Origin: an uncultured Elusimicrobia bacterium
Lineage (GTDB): Bacteria > Elusimicrobiota > Elusimicrobia > Elusimicrobiales > UBA9959
Length of the DNA stretch: 64,000 nucleotides
Assembly: GCA_903879915.1 (NCBI GenBank)
Contig: CAIRNJ010000048.1
Coordinates: forward strand, 1-64,000
Direction of reading: 5' to 3'
The translations under genes and the position numbers were made by a program. Below the pieces are notes generated by a model. That model did not search any database. It saw only the letters and a list, made by a program, of their open reading frames with translations, and was not told where the DNA came from. Each line of letters starts with the position of its first letter. Positions within the stretch are counted from its first letter, which is position 1. Of the stretch, positions 42,186 through 50,481 are shown piece by piece.

Positions 42186-43217
42186 ATGAAGAATTCCGAA
42201 ACGGTGGAACTGCTGCGCAAGCTGGAGGCTATAAATTCGCCCAGCGGGTATACTAAAGAGGCCATAGCTTTCCTGGCCGGCCTGTTCAGGGCCGCCGGGC
42301 TTAACCCCACGCTTACCAATAAGGGCGCGCTGCTGGTGTGCGAGCACCCCGAGCCGGTTACGGTCTGCGCCGCGCACGTGGACACTTTAGGCGCCATGGT
42401 AACGCAGTTGCAGGGCGACGGCACGCTGCGCGTAACGCAGGTGGGCGGCTGGCCGTGGAATTCTTTCGAGGGGGAATACGTTACGGTGCTGGGCTCCGCC
42501 GGTAAAAAATGGCGCGGCACCCTGCTGTGCGACAATCCCGCCGCGCACGTGAACCGCAATATCGGCAAAGCCGAGCGCTCGGCCGAGAACATGCATATCC
42601 GCCTGGACGTGGAGGTAAAGACCGCCGCCGATACCAAAAAACTGGGCGTCTGCGCCGGGGATTACGTTTTCTTCGACCCCCGCTTCGAGGCCACGGACAC
42701 CGGCTTTATCCGCTCCCGCTTCCTGGACGACAAGGCCGGCTGCGCGGTGCTGGCCGAAGTGATCCTGAACGCGGGCGCCAGACTTAAAAAAATGCCCGTA
42801 GCGTTCTTTTTCTCCAATTACGAGGAAGTGGGCCACGGCGCCAGCGCGGGCATACCGCGCTGCGTGCGCGAGATGATAGCGGTGGACATGGGCGTGGTGG
42901 GTCATAACGTGTACGGCCACGAGACACTGGTCTCCATCTGCGCCAAGGATTCCACCGGCCCGCACGATTACGAACTGCGCCAGCGGCTGGTGAACCTGGC
43001 CAGGAAGAAGCGCATCCCGCACGTGGTGGACATCTTCCCGTTCTACGGCTCGGACGCGCACGCCACCATGGGCGCCGGCTACGACGTGCGGGTGGCCGTG
43101 ATAGGCCCCGGCGTGTCGGCCTCGCACGGCGTGGAGCGCACCCATATAAAAGGCATACGCGCCACGGTGCAGCTGGTGGAGGCGTACCTGGCCGATATCT
43201 GCGCCGCTGAAAAATAG
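42186..43217 (+). CDS. M42-family metallo-aminopeptidase
   Basis: 343 aa. The dinuclear zinc ligands are in place: AAHVDTLGAMV, FLDDKAGC, NYEEVGHGAS (catalytic Glu and metal Glu), VDMGVV, and a late His in SASHGVERTH. M42 enzymes (FrvX, glutamyl aminopeptidase, TET) form large cytoplasmic particles that trim peptides. No signal peptide. It is divergent from the serine hydrolase gene. Confidence 0.93.
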   Translation: MKNSETVELLRKLEAINSPSGYTKEAIAFLAGLFRAAGLNPTLTNKGALLVCEHPEPVTVCAAHVDTLGAMVTQLQGDGTLRVTQVGGWPWNSFEGEYVTVLGSAGKKWRGTLLCDNPAAHVNRNIGKAERSAENMHIRLDVEVKTAADTKKLGVCAGDYVFFDPRFEATDTGFIRSRFLDDKAGCAVLAEVILNAGARLKKMPVAFFFSNYEEVGHGASAGIPRCVREMIAVDMGVVGHNVYGHETLVSICAKDSTGPHDYELRQRLVNLARKKRIPHVVDIFPFYGSDAHATMGAGYDVRVAVIGPGVSASHGVERTHIKGIRATVQLVEAYLADICAAEK

Positions 43218-43341
43218 ACCGTTGCCCGTTGTACCCAGCCCGCGGGGGGCCGAATAACAAGGCTTCTTTGAGCCTTGCGGCCCTATTTTCTCCCTCGCAT
43301 AGTTGATTAGAATTAAGGCTGCCTGTATAAGGAGAGAACGC

Positions 43342-44244
43342 GTGAAAAAAGAATTCCTGGCCCTTGCCGCGGTCGCAGCGCTGGTCACGGCTGCGCATGC
43401 GCAGCAGAACACGGCGCTTTCCCAGCTTATCGACCCTTCCGATATAAATGTTTCAGTTCCGGCCGCTTCTCTGCCGGCGCGCGGCGGCGTGGTTACCGCC
43501 GTGGCCAACCCCTGGGACCCCGCGGCGCCTTTTTCCTACAATCAGCTGCCGGCGCAGCTCTTCCGCGCTGGCGGCGCGACGGGCGTCCGGAACGTGCGCT
43601 CCGGCCCTGCCCCGGCCGACCATAAGAGCTATAAATGGGAGACCGTTACCGTGAACGCGGCGCGGATAGAAAAAGTGCTTTACGGCTACCGGCTTTACGG
43701 CACGGGGCATTCCTTCCTGGTGTTCATTTTTAACGATGGCGGCGCGGTGGACGCGCGCGGGCAGAACGTGCGGGCGCTGACCTTCGGCGCCGAGGCCTGG
43801 AGCCGCGAGCCTTACGGTTTTACCTTGTCCCATGCGCTGCTGGGCCGCTACCCGCTTATCTGGGTAGCTACCACTTTTGAAAGCTACACGGATTACATCG
43901 CCGTGGTAAAGAAGAAGGACACTTTCTTCAAGGTCCTCGCGCTCGGGCCGGAACAGAACATAAGGCTTTTTAGGCTGCTGCTGGCGCGCGTGGACGAGAC
44001 CAACCGCAACAGGGAAACCTATAACCTGTTCAATAACAGCTGCACCAATAACCCCGTGGACCTTATCAACCAGGTCATCCCCGCGGCGGCGCGCATTTCG
44101 CTGGACGTGGCCGGCCTGATGAACCCCTACGCGTCCATCCCCAAATTCGCGGTGCAGAGATACACGGCCAACGGCGTACTGACGGGCGAGGCCTTCCGCC
44201 TGGGCGCCGACAATGCCGGCGCCTTCGACGTAAATAAAATATAA
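43342..44244 (+). CDS. Exported DUF4105-like protein
   Basis: 300 aa from the GTG at 43342 (AAGGAG upstream). Signal peptide MKKEFLALAAVAALVTAAHA. The segment NRETYNLFNNSCTNNPVDLIN matches the core of DUF4105 proteins ('YN...NCT'), and GTGHSFLVFIF supplies a conserved-looking His. In that family a Cys and His are thought to form a hydrolase-like site near the membrane; the function is not established. The C-terminus (SIPKFAVQRYTANGVLTGE) is periplasmic. Confidence 0.82.
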   Translation: MKKEFLALAAVAALVTAAHAQQNTALSQLIDPSDINVSVPAASLPARGGVVTAVANPWDPAAPFSYNQLPAQLFRAGGATGVRNVRSGPAPADHKSYKWETVTVNAARIEKVLYGYRLYGTGHSFLVFIFNDGGAVDARGQNVRALTFGAEAWSREPYGFTLSHALLGRYPLIWVATTFESYTDYIAVVKKKDTFFKVLALGPEQNIRLFRLLLARVDETNRNRETYNLFNNSCTNNPVDLINQVIPAAARISLDVAGLMNPYASIPKFAVQRYTANGVLTGEAFRLGADNAGAFDVNKI

Positions 44245-44248
44245 AAAA

Positions 44249-44278
44249 GGACCCGCGGCGTGTTAGGCGCGCGGGTCC
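44249..44278. terminator. Terminator between convergent genes
   Basis: GGACCCGCG (44249-44257) and CGCGGGTCC (44270-44278) with an A run on the left and gttcttt on the right; placed between the DUF4105-like gene and obgE. Confidence 0.82.
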
Positions 44279-44299
44279 GTTCTTTGCTGCCGGCCGGGT

Positions 44300-45664
44300 T
44301 CAGTATTCCTGGTCGAACTTCCTGTATTTGTAGGCGAACTTCGAGGGCCTGCCCGTGGGGGCGGCGGCGTCCGACCACTGGAATTCCTTGCCGCCCAGGC
44401 GCACCAGGTCGTCCTTCACCACGCCGGCCTTCTGCAGGGCCTTGTCGAGGCCTATCAGCTTGAAGATGCGGTGTATGCGGTCCCAGGAATCCGGCTGCGC
44501 GAAGTTGGTCATGGCCACCATTTTGTCTATCTTGGCGCTGGTCACCCGCACTACGCCGTCGACGTCGTGCGTTATCACGAAGCCTTTGCCCACCGGCTTG
44601 GGGCCGCGCACCGCGGTGCCGGCCGCCTGGTAAAGGTCTTCTTCTTTTATGGCCGGCAGCATTTTTATCACGCGGTCCATCAGCTGGCTGACGCCCTTGC
44701 CCGAGACCGCGGAGATAAGGAAGATCTCCCGTTTCTTGAATCTCTTCGCAAGCGCTTTCTGCACCACTTCCGCCTCGGGCAGGTCGGCCTTGGTCACCAC
44801 CAGGATGGAGGTTTTTTTCGCCAGCTTGGGGTGGAACTCCTTCAGCTCTTTCTCTATCACGCGCACCGATTTCTCGGGCTTGATCTTGCCGAAGCCCTGC
44901 GGGTCCACCAGGTGGATGAGCATCTTCGTGCGCAGGATATGCTTCAGGAACATGTCGCCCAGGCCCTTGCCGGAGTGCGCGCCCTCTATCAGGCCGGGGA
45001 TGTCGGCCACCGCGAAATTAGTTCCCTTGTGCGTTACCATACCCAGGTTGGGGTTGAGCGTGGTGAACGGGTAGGCGGCCACTTTGGGGCGCGCCTTGGA
45101 GATAACCGACAGCAGCGTGGATTTGCCCGCGTTGGGAAAACCCACCAGGCCCACGTCGGCCAGCACGCTGAGCTCCAGGTTGGCCTCGAACTTCTCGCCC
45201 GGTTCGCCGTTCTCGGAGATCTTGGGCGCGGTGTTGAACTGCGTCTTGAAAGCGGTGTTGCCGCGGCCGCCGCGGCCGCCCCTGGCCACGCGGAAGCGCT
45301 GGCCGTGTTCCTTCAGGTCGGCCAGCACCGCGCCGTCGCGCTTTATCACGGTGCCCCTGGGCACGTAGATGGTCTTGTCCTCGCTCTTCAGCCCGTCCCT
45401 GCGGTTGCCGCCGCCCGGGGAGGCGTTGTCAACGGTGATGTGCGGGTGATAGGCCACTTCGGCCAGCGTGGTGATGTTGGAGGAGGCCTCGAACCAGATG
45501 CTGCCGCCGTGCCCGCCGTGCCCGCCGTCCGGGCCGCCGTAGGGGATGTATTTCTCCCTGCGGAACGAGGAGCAGCCGTTGCCGCCGTCGCCGGCCTTGA
45601 GATAAACGTGGGCCGTGTCTATGAAGCCGGCCGAACTGCGGTGGTCGCCTGTTTTTTTCATCAT
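44300..45664 (-). CDS. obgE: Obg GTPase (CgtA)
   Basis: 454 aa. The glycine-rich Obg fold (IDTAHVYLKAGDGGNGCSSFRREKYIPYGGPDGGHGGHGG), a G domain (G1 GFPNAGKST, G3 DIPGL, G4 TKAD) and a C-terminal OCT-like part are all present. The protein acts on the 50S ribosomal subunit and in stress control. It is downstream of rpmA and rplU, the usual order, but a terminator separates rpmA from obgE. GAGGAAG precedes the start at a somewhat long distance. Confidence 0.96.
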   Translation of the reverse strand: MMKKTGDHRSSAGFIDTAHVYLKAGDGGNGCSSFRREKYIPYGGPDGGHGGHGGSIWFEASSNITTLAEVAYHPHITVDNASPGGGNRRDGLKSEDKTIYVPRGTVIKRDGAVLADLKEHGQRFRVARGGRGGRGNTAFKTQFNTAPKISENGEPGEKFEANLELSVLADVGLVGFPNAGKSTLLSVISKARPKVAAYPFTTLNPNLGMVTHKGTNFAVADIPGLIEGAHSGKGLGDMFLKHILRTKMLIHLVDPQGFGKIKPEKSVRVIEKELKEFHPKLAKKTSILVVTKADLPEAEVVQKALAKRFKKREIFLISAVSGKGVSQLMDRVIKMLPAIKEEDLYQAAGTAVRGPKPVGKGFVITHDVDGVVRVTSAKIDKMVAMTNFAQPDSWDRIHRIFKLIGLDKALQKAGVVKDDLVRLGGKEFQWSDAAAPTGRPSKFAYKYRKFDQEY

Positions 45665-45699
45665 ATGCGGGTCTTCCTCTGCGGAACTTCCAAGGCGGG

Positions 45700-45741
45700 A
45701 ATAAAAAACCCCCTGAAAGCGGTTAGCTGTTCAGGAGGTTT
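45700..45741 (-). terminator. Terminator between rpmA and obgE
   Basis: AAACCCCCTGAA (45706-45717) pairs with TTCAGGAGGTTT (45730-45741); a T6 run follows on the minus strand. obgE must rely on read-through or its own promoter. Confidence 0.9.
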
Positions 45742-45754
45742 TTCGTCTGGTAAG

Positions 45755-46027
45755 TTATTTGGCGGCGGCGGTGGCGGCGGGATAAACGCTGATCATTTTC
45801 TTGTTGCGTTTCGCCCACTCGAACTTCACGACGCCGGCTATCTTCGTGTACAGCGTGTCGTCGGAGCCTTTCCTGACGTTCTCGCCGGGCAGGAACTTGG
45901 TGCCGCGCTGGCGGCAGAGCACCTCTCCGGCCTTCACCACCTGGCAGCCGTAGCGCTTTACGCCGAGCCGCTGGCCCTTGCTGTCACGTCCGTTAGTGCT
46001 TGAACCTTGTGCTTTTGTACTGGCCAT
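45755..46027 (-). CDS. rpmA: 50S ribosomal protein L27
   Basis: 90 aa. [16 protein letters not shown], then [32 protein letters not shown], is standard L27. The N-terminus reads [10 protein letters not shown] where most bacteria have MAHKKGGGS, so the basic tip that reaches the peptidyl-transferase centre is changed. An Ala-rich tail closes the protein. Confidence 0.96.
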   Translation of the reverse strand: MASTKAQGSSTNGRDSKGQRLGVKRYGCQVVKAGEVLCRQRGTKFLPGENVRKGSDDTLYTKIAGVVKFEWAKRNKKMISVYPAATAAAK

Positions 46028-46134
46028 GATTGAACCTCAATATCCGCGTAGATGCCGTTTGAACGGCCGATCGTAAAACTTCGGCCAATACCCGCCCGGT
46101 ACTGCGGCGGACCGTGGCCATGAACAGCCAAAAA

Positions 46135-46446
46135 CTATGTTAACTGGATATCTTTAACTTCTATCTCAGTAAGTTCCTGGCGATGCCCCGAGGCCTTTTC
46201 GTAAGCTTTCTTGGATTTTTTCCTGAAAACTATTATCTTGGGACCCTGGAGATGCCGGACTATCCGGGCTGTGACCTTCGCGGCCGGAGACTTTGAGTCG
46301 GGAGCGGTTTTCGCTTCCTGGTCTGCGGACCACAGCGCCGTGAAGGTCACTTCGGTGCCTTCTTTTGCCGTGAGCTTTTCCACATGCAGGATCTCGCCCG
46401 GGACTACCCAGTACTGCTTGCCGCCTGTTTCGATGATTGCGTACAT
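46135..46446 (-). CDS. rplU: 50S ribosomal protein L21
   Basis: 103 aa. MYAIIETGGKQYWVVPGEILHVEKL and the basic FRKKSKKAYEKASGHRQELTEIEV near the C-terminus are diagnostic. It is the first gene of the rplU-rpmA unit. The ATG lies about nine bases from a -10-like TATTAT on the minus strand with no Shine-Dalgarno site, suggesting a very short leader. A gap of 107 bases separates it from rpmA and holds no feature I can name. Confidence 0.96.
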   Translation of the reverse strand: MYAIIETGGKQYWVVPGEILHVEKLTAKEGTEVTFTALWSADQEAKTAPDSKSPAAKVTARIVRHLQGPKIIVFRKKSKKAYEKASGHRQELTEIEVKDIQLT

Positions 46447-46522
46447 AGTGGTAATATAATATCAAAACGGGAGGGAATAATCAAATGGACCGCGCGCGGC
46501 TGCCGGGGCGGGGACCCCTAAA

Positions 46523-46542
46523 GGCCCACGTTAAGGTGGGCC
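46523..46542. other. Short perfect inverted repeat
   Basis: GGCCCAC-gttaag-GTGGGCC between the divergent rplU and exported-protein genes. No T tract; an operator or leader hairpin is possible. Confidence 0.45.
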
Positions 46543-46622
46543 GTAAGCCACTTCCGCGCGGCCTGTTAATATACGATACTATAACTACAACCATGAAGCA
46601 AACATGTCAAGCGGAGGCTTTA

Positions 46623-47048
46623 ATGAAGATCACCCGGACTTTTATTTTCACGGCGGCGGCGGCCGCGGTTTTTTCCACCCTGGCCACTGCGGGCGGGCCC
46701 GTCCTGCTGGCGCTCAACACTCCCGTTAAAGAAACCGTTAAACCGGTCCTGATCAGTTCAGCTACCGCCGCCAGCCCTGCCGCCGCGCAAGTGAAGCCCG
46801 CGGAAGGCGACTGCACCGATTTCGACGCGCTGAGCGCCGTGGACGATCCGCTTTACCGCGAAGGCGCCAAAGAGATGCTCAAGCAGGTGTGCGAGAACGA
46901 CGCCGCCGCCATTGCCGCCGCCGCTAAGACCGCGCCCGTGATGCGCGACGCGCCCAATTCCAATTCCAGGCCCGCGGCGAAGATAAAGAAGCCCCGCGCG
47001 AAAAAACCCGCGCATGCCGACCCCGTGAAGTCCAAGAGCGATCTGTAG
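46623..47048 (+). CDS. Small exported hypothetical protein
   Basis: 141 aa from the ATG at 46623 (GGAGG upstream). A signal peptide (TFIFTAAAAAVFSTLATAGG) is followed by a short Ala/Pro-rich linker, a segment with two Cys (GDCTDFDALSAVDDPLYREGAKEMLKQVCENDAAA) that could form a disulfide, and a Lys/Pro-rich basic tail (KIKKPRAKKPAHADPVKSKSDL). No family recognised. Confidence 0.82.
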   Translation: MKITRTFIFTAAAAAVFSTLATAGGPVLLALNTPVKETVKPVLISSATAASPAAAQVKPAEGDCTDFDALSAVDDPLYREGAKEMLKQVCENDAAAIAAAAKTAPVMRDAPNSNSRPAAKIKKPRAKKPAHADPVKSKSDL

Positions 47049-47070
47049 GCGGTTAACCATTGCGGCAAAG

Positions 47071-47102
47071 ACCCGGCGGCCCTGCGGCCCCGGGTTTTTT
47101 TT
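47071..47102 (+). terminator. Rho-independent terminator
   Basis: ACCCGGCGGCC-ctgc-GGCCCCGGGT followed by T8. Confidence 0.92.
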
Positions 47103-47160
47103 GCGTTCGCGCGGCCATAAATAATAGAATAGTCCCGTAGCTTTTGCACCGGAGGATAAA

Positions 47161-47847
47161 ATGCTCAACGATGTGATCGGAATTTTTGAAGAACCGCTTT
47201 TGAACGTCTGGCGGCTGTTCTCGGATTATATCCCGAATATCCTGGCGGCTTTCGTTTTTATACTGCTGGGCCTTTTCGTGGCGCGCATCGTCAGTTCCAT
47301 GCTGGAGAAGTTCATGCGCCGCATACAGCTGGACTCCTACACCAGCCGCGTGGGCATCAACGAGATGCTCACCCGCTTCGGCTTCGGCAAATCCCCTTCC
47401 AAAGTAGTGGCCTTCATGATCTACTGGGCGCTGCTGCTGATGTTCTTCGTGACCGCGGCCAATATCCTTAACATGGCCGTCATCTCGGCCATCCTGAAAA
47501 CGTTCATCATCGGGTTCATCCCGCGCATGGTGGCCGCCATCTTCATAGGTTTCGGCGGCCTGCTGTTCGCGCGCTTCCTGGGCGACGTGGTGCTCAACGC
47601 CGCCACGGCCAACAACCTGCGCGGCGGGCGCTCGTTGTCGAAGATAGTGCATTTCGTGGTGGTGGTGTTCACGCTGATCGCGGCCATCGAGCAGTTGGGC
47701 ATCGAGATGAAGATGATCCGCGGCGCGGTGGACATCCTGTTCGCCTCGCTGGGGCTTTCCTTCGCCATCGCCGTGGGCCTGGGCGCGAAGGACATAGCGC
47801 ACGACGTGATAAAGGGCCTGTTCACGGACAACAAAGAAGAAAAATAA
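47161..47847 (+). CDS. MscS-like conserved membrane protein
   Basis: 228 aa with four to five membrane helices. The last helix region (ILFASLGLSFAIAVGLGAKDIAHDVIKGLF) is the pore-helix and following segment of MscS-type channels, and FVFILLGLFVARIVSSMLEKFM is the conserved 'TM_helix' repeat. The cytoplasmic beta and C-terminal domains of MscS are missing, so it may be a reduced channel or a membrane scaffold. GGAGG precedes the ATG; strong terminators lie on both sides. Confidence 0.88.
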   Translation: MLNDVIGIFEEPLLNVWRLFSDYIPNILAAFVFILLGLFVARIVSSMLEKFMRRIQLDSYTSRVGINEMLTRFGFGKSPSKVVAFMIYWALLLMFFVTAANILNMAVISAILKTFIIGFIPRMVAAIFIGFGGLLFARFLGDVVLNAATANNLRGGRSLSKIVHFVVVVFTLIAAIEQLGIEMKMIRGAVDILFASLGLSFAIAVGLGAKDIAHDVIKGLFTDNKEEK

Positions 47848-47868
47848 ATTTCCGCCGGCGGAAAAGAA

Positions 47869-47902
47869 GAAGCCCCGGAAGTTGCCGGGGCTTTCTCTTT
47901 TT
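47869..47902 (+). terminator. Rho-independent terminator
   Basis: AAGCCCCGG-aagttg-CCGGGGCTT then ttctcttttt. A separate 16-base palindrome TTTCCGCCGGCGGAAA (47850-47865) lies just before it. Confidence 0.9.
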
Positions 47903-47927
47903 ATACTGCGGATAATGAGTATGATCA

Positions 47928-47959
47928 GCCCGTCGGGACGCCGGGCGGTTTTGTTTTTT
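47928..47959 (+). terminator. Second terminator-like hairpin (tandem or attenuator)
   Basis: GCCCG-tcgggacgc-CGGGC followed by ggTTTTgTTTTTT, 70 bases before the TPR lipoprotein start. Two such sites in a row may be a double terminator, or this one may attenuate the following gene. Confidence 0.65.
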
Positions 47960-48028
47960 GGGGCGGGTTTTGTAGGATATGCCTGTAGGAGTTACGGGTT
48001 CTCGTGCATGTCAGCCGGGGGGTGCGCC

Positions 48029-49141
48029 ATGAAACGTCCGGAATGGGTAAAAAAGACAGGTTTCGCAGCGGCCGTGCTCGCGGTTCTATTTATTTGCGGA
48101 TGTTCTAAGGCCCCGAAGAGCGCCGCGGATTATTACAGCCGCGGGGCCGTTTACGCTACCAATGGCGAGTTCGACAAGGCGATAGCCGATTTTTCCAAAG
48201 CCGTCGAGCTCGACCCGAAAGACGTCAGATCTTATTACAACCGGGGGCTTGCCTACGGGGCTAAAAGCGCGTACGCCCCGGCGATAGAGGACTTTTCCAG
48301 AGCGATAGCCATCGCTCCCGGCTCCGGCATGGCCTACCTTAGCCGCGGGAACATGTACGCAAAAAAGGGCGCGTACGACCTGGCGATAGCGGATTATTCC
48401 CGCGAGATAATAATTACTTCGAAGCCCGTTGACGCGTATTATTACCGCGGCCGCGCTTACGCCGCCAGTGGCAGTATCGAGGCGGCGATAGAGGATTTTA
48501 CGCGGGCGCTAGAGAATGACCCGAGATGTTCCGGGGCGTATGCCGACCGCGGACTCGCGTACTATAACATAGGCGAGCAGGAGATGGCGATGATGGATGT
48601 CTCCAAAGCGCTGGAGCTGAACCCGGAGATGGCCGCCGGCTATTCCATACGCGGGACTATCTACATGGGAACTGGCCGGGGCGCTCTGGCTATCGAGGCC
48701 TTTACCATGGCGCTGGCCATGGCCCCGAAGGACGCGCGGGTATATGCCGACCGCGGCCGCGCCTATGCCGGGGAAGGCAAGTACGCCCCGGCTATCGAAG
48801 ACTTCTCCCGCGCGCTGGAGCTGGACCCGAAACTGAGCGGGGCGTATTCGGGCCGCGCGGCGGCGTATATAAAAAATGGCGACTTTAACAAAGCGCTCGA
48901 AGACTGCGCCAGAGCGATAGCGCTGGACCCAAAGTCGGCGGAGCCTTATTATACCCGGGGCCTCGCCCGCGCGTATAATGGCGAGCACGACAGGGCGATA
49001 GAGGATTTTTCCTCGGCGATAGCTATCGCGCCGCGTACGGCCAGTATCTATTACAACCGCTCGCTTTCTTACCGTGAGAAGGGCGAATACAGCAAGGCGG
49101 CGGCCGATAAAAAGAAATACCGGAGCCTGGCTAAGAAATGA
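48029..49141 (+). CDS. TPR-repeat lipoprotein
   Basis: 370 aa from the ATG at 48029. A lipoprotein signal (TGFAAAVLAVLFICGC, with the second Cys as the lipid site) is followed by ten uniform 34-residue TPRs, from ADYYSRGAVYATNGEFDKAIADFSKAVELDP to the C-terminus, with no other domain. An array of this size should make a full superhelix. It should be membrane-anchored in the periplasm as a protein-binding scaffold. An in-frame ATG at 48008 is an alternative start. Confidence 0.9.
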   Translation: MKRPEWVKKTGFAAAVLAVLFICGCSKAPKSAADYYSRGAVYATNGEFDKAIADFSKAVELDPKDVRSYYNRGLAYGAKSAYAPAIEDFSRAIAIAPGSGMAYLSRGNMYAKKGAYDLAIADYSREIIITSKPVDAYYYRGRAYAASGSIEAAIEDFTRALENDPRCSGAYADRGLAYYNIGEQEMAMMDVSKALELNPEMAAGYSIRGTIYMGTGRGALAIEAFTMALAMAPKDARVYADRGRAYAGEGKYAPAIEDFSRALELDPKLSGAYSGRAAAYIKNGDFNKALEDCARAIALDPKSAEPYYTRGLARAYNGEHDRAIEDFSSAIAIAPRTASIYYNRSLSYREKGEYSKAAADKKKYRSLAKK

Positions 49142-49154
49142 GGTGCGGAGGTGC

Positions 49155-49235
49155 GGGACGCTGATGACTATATGACTTATTGCTAACTATTTAAACCAGG
49201 TTGTTGATAAATAATCATAACGTCATCAGCGTCCC
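49155..49235. repeat. Palindromic MITE/REP-like element, GGGACGCTG type
   Basis: GGGACGCTGATGAC (49155-49168) is repeated inverted as GTCATCAGCGTCCC (49222-49235). The similarity continues inward for about a dozen more bases with a few mismatches (TATATGACTTATT against the complement of AATAATCATAAC). The unit sits between two convergent genes. It shares its first nine bases and its plan with the element at 37629-37723. Confidence 0.85.
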
Positions 49236-49255
49236 TATCTCCGGTCCCGGCTGTT

Positions 49256-50164
49256 CTAGTTTATCACGAACGACGTATCGCTGAGCCTTTCTCTCAAGTC
49301 CGGATCACATTCAAAATTAAGGGCGGATTCGAGCGTTCTGAACAGCGCTGTTTTTGTTTTCCAGCCTTCCACCACTTTGGTGCTCAGGACCAGTTTTGAG
49401 CCGGGCAGGTGCTTTTCTAAAGTATCCAGAAAATGGATCCTCGAGGCGCAGCTGTATAAGCCCAGCATTACAGGTCTTGTTTTAGCCTGATCGACGGCGG
49501 TCAGCAGGAATTTCAAGCCGGGCCTGTTGGCGCGGTACCAGGGGTAATCCACCGTTCCGGCGCTGTCGGGCCGCGGAGGAGCGAAATCAGGCCCGCCGCC
49601 GTCCCGCGAATGGCCCTCATAGAACACCATGTCCGCGTTCTGCAGCGCCCAGCCGTAGAACTCCCTGGCGGTCCTGGTCTGCTCCTCCTGCTGGTCTTTA
49701 TACTGGGTCAGGTTATCCGAGTTGCCGAGGCTGTAACTGCTGTTAATGGTATAGACGTTCACGGTAATTTGCCTGTCCGCGGCGGTCAACTCCCGGGTGT
49801 AGAGATTGACCTTGTGCTCGCCTCCCTGGGCCAGTTTGAAGCCGCAAAACCCCTGGCCTTTATAAACACAGGGGTTGGTAAGATTGCGGGTGACGGCGTC
49901 GAGGATAAAGACATCCGTAACAAGGTCGAGATGTTCGTCGGTGAGGTCGCTGTAGCCGAGAGCTACGGCAATATTAAGAACTCCGGGAGTTTTTGCGCCG
50001 GCCATAATTCTGTTCTGACAGGCATAAAGTCCTTCAGGTTTTTCGCTGGGGGCGTAAGTAAGACCCGAAGCGGCAGCCCTGTACGCTTTCAGGTCCTGAG
50101 CCTGGACGGAGTTCAAACAGGATATACTTAGGAATATCGCCGGCAAAAGTATTGAAGGTTTCAT
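49256..50164 (-). CDS. Exported protein, putative clan-CD (caspase-like) hydrolase
   Basis: 302 aa. A signal peptide (ILLPAIFLSISCLNSVQA) is followed by a mature domain in which DMVFYEGHSRDGGG (H185) and PVMLGLYSCAS (C239) look like the His and Cys strands of clan-CD peptidases such as gingipains, legumains and caspases: a hydrophobic strand ending in GH, then a second hydrophobic strand ending in C, about 55 residues apart. Four other Cys are present (49, 99, 107, 287). This is a motif-level reading, with no specific family. A binding protein with lost activity is the alternative. Confidence 0.78.
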   Translation of the reverse strand: MKPSILLPAIFLSISCLNSVQAQDLKAYRAAASGLTYAPSEKPEGLYACQNRIMAGAKTPGVLNIAVALGYSDLTDEHLDLVTDVFILDAVTRNLTNPCVYKGQGFCGFKLAQGGEHKVNLYTRELTAADRQITVNVYTINSSYSLGNSDNLTQYKDQQEEQTRTAREFYGWALQNADMVFYEGHSRDGGGPDFAPPRPDSAGTVDYPWYRANRPGLKFLLTAVDQAKTRPVMLGLYSCASRIHFLDTLEKHLPGSKLVLSTKVVEGWKTKTALFRTLESALNFECDPDLRERLSDTSFVIN

Positions 50165-50230
50165 AATGTATTTAAATTTTACACCGTCCCTGGAAGAATT
50201 GCCTGAGGCCGAAGAACCAGCGCCGCCCGC

Positions 50231-50370
50231 TTATCCGGCCCAGGAGCGGCGGCTTAGCGAAAACGCCTTTGGCTAAGCCTGCGGCTTAATCCGTTCCCCT
50301 CGCCGCCGGTATTAAACCGCGGGTTTATTAAAACCCGTTTTGAGTAAGCCGCCGCTCCTGGGCCGGATAA
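50231..50370. repeat. 140-bp element with perfect 26-base terminal inverted repeats
   Basis: Left arm 50231-50256 starts TTATCCGGCCCAGGAGCG; right arm 50345-50370 is its exact reverse complement. The 88-base interior has further small hairpins (AAGCC/GGCTT and AACCGCGGGTTT). No open frame of note. It fills most of the 317-base gap between two genes that are divergently arranged. It could be a MITE or a structured RNA gene. The arm sequence is unrelated to the GGGACGCTG elements. Confidence 0.85.
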
Positions 50371-50481
50371 CCGGGCCGCGCCAGCTCTCCGCCTCATGAA
50401 ACGCGCGGATAAGCCTGCGATAATATACACATGGAACAGCCCGCCGGAGAAAGCCGGCAAAGACCAGAAAAGGAGGAAAAA

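Noticed and set aside
44471-46003. 510-codon plus-strand open frame
   Set aside because: It lies opposite the certain genes obgE and rpmA.
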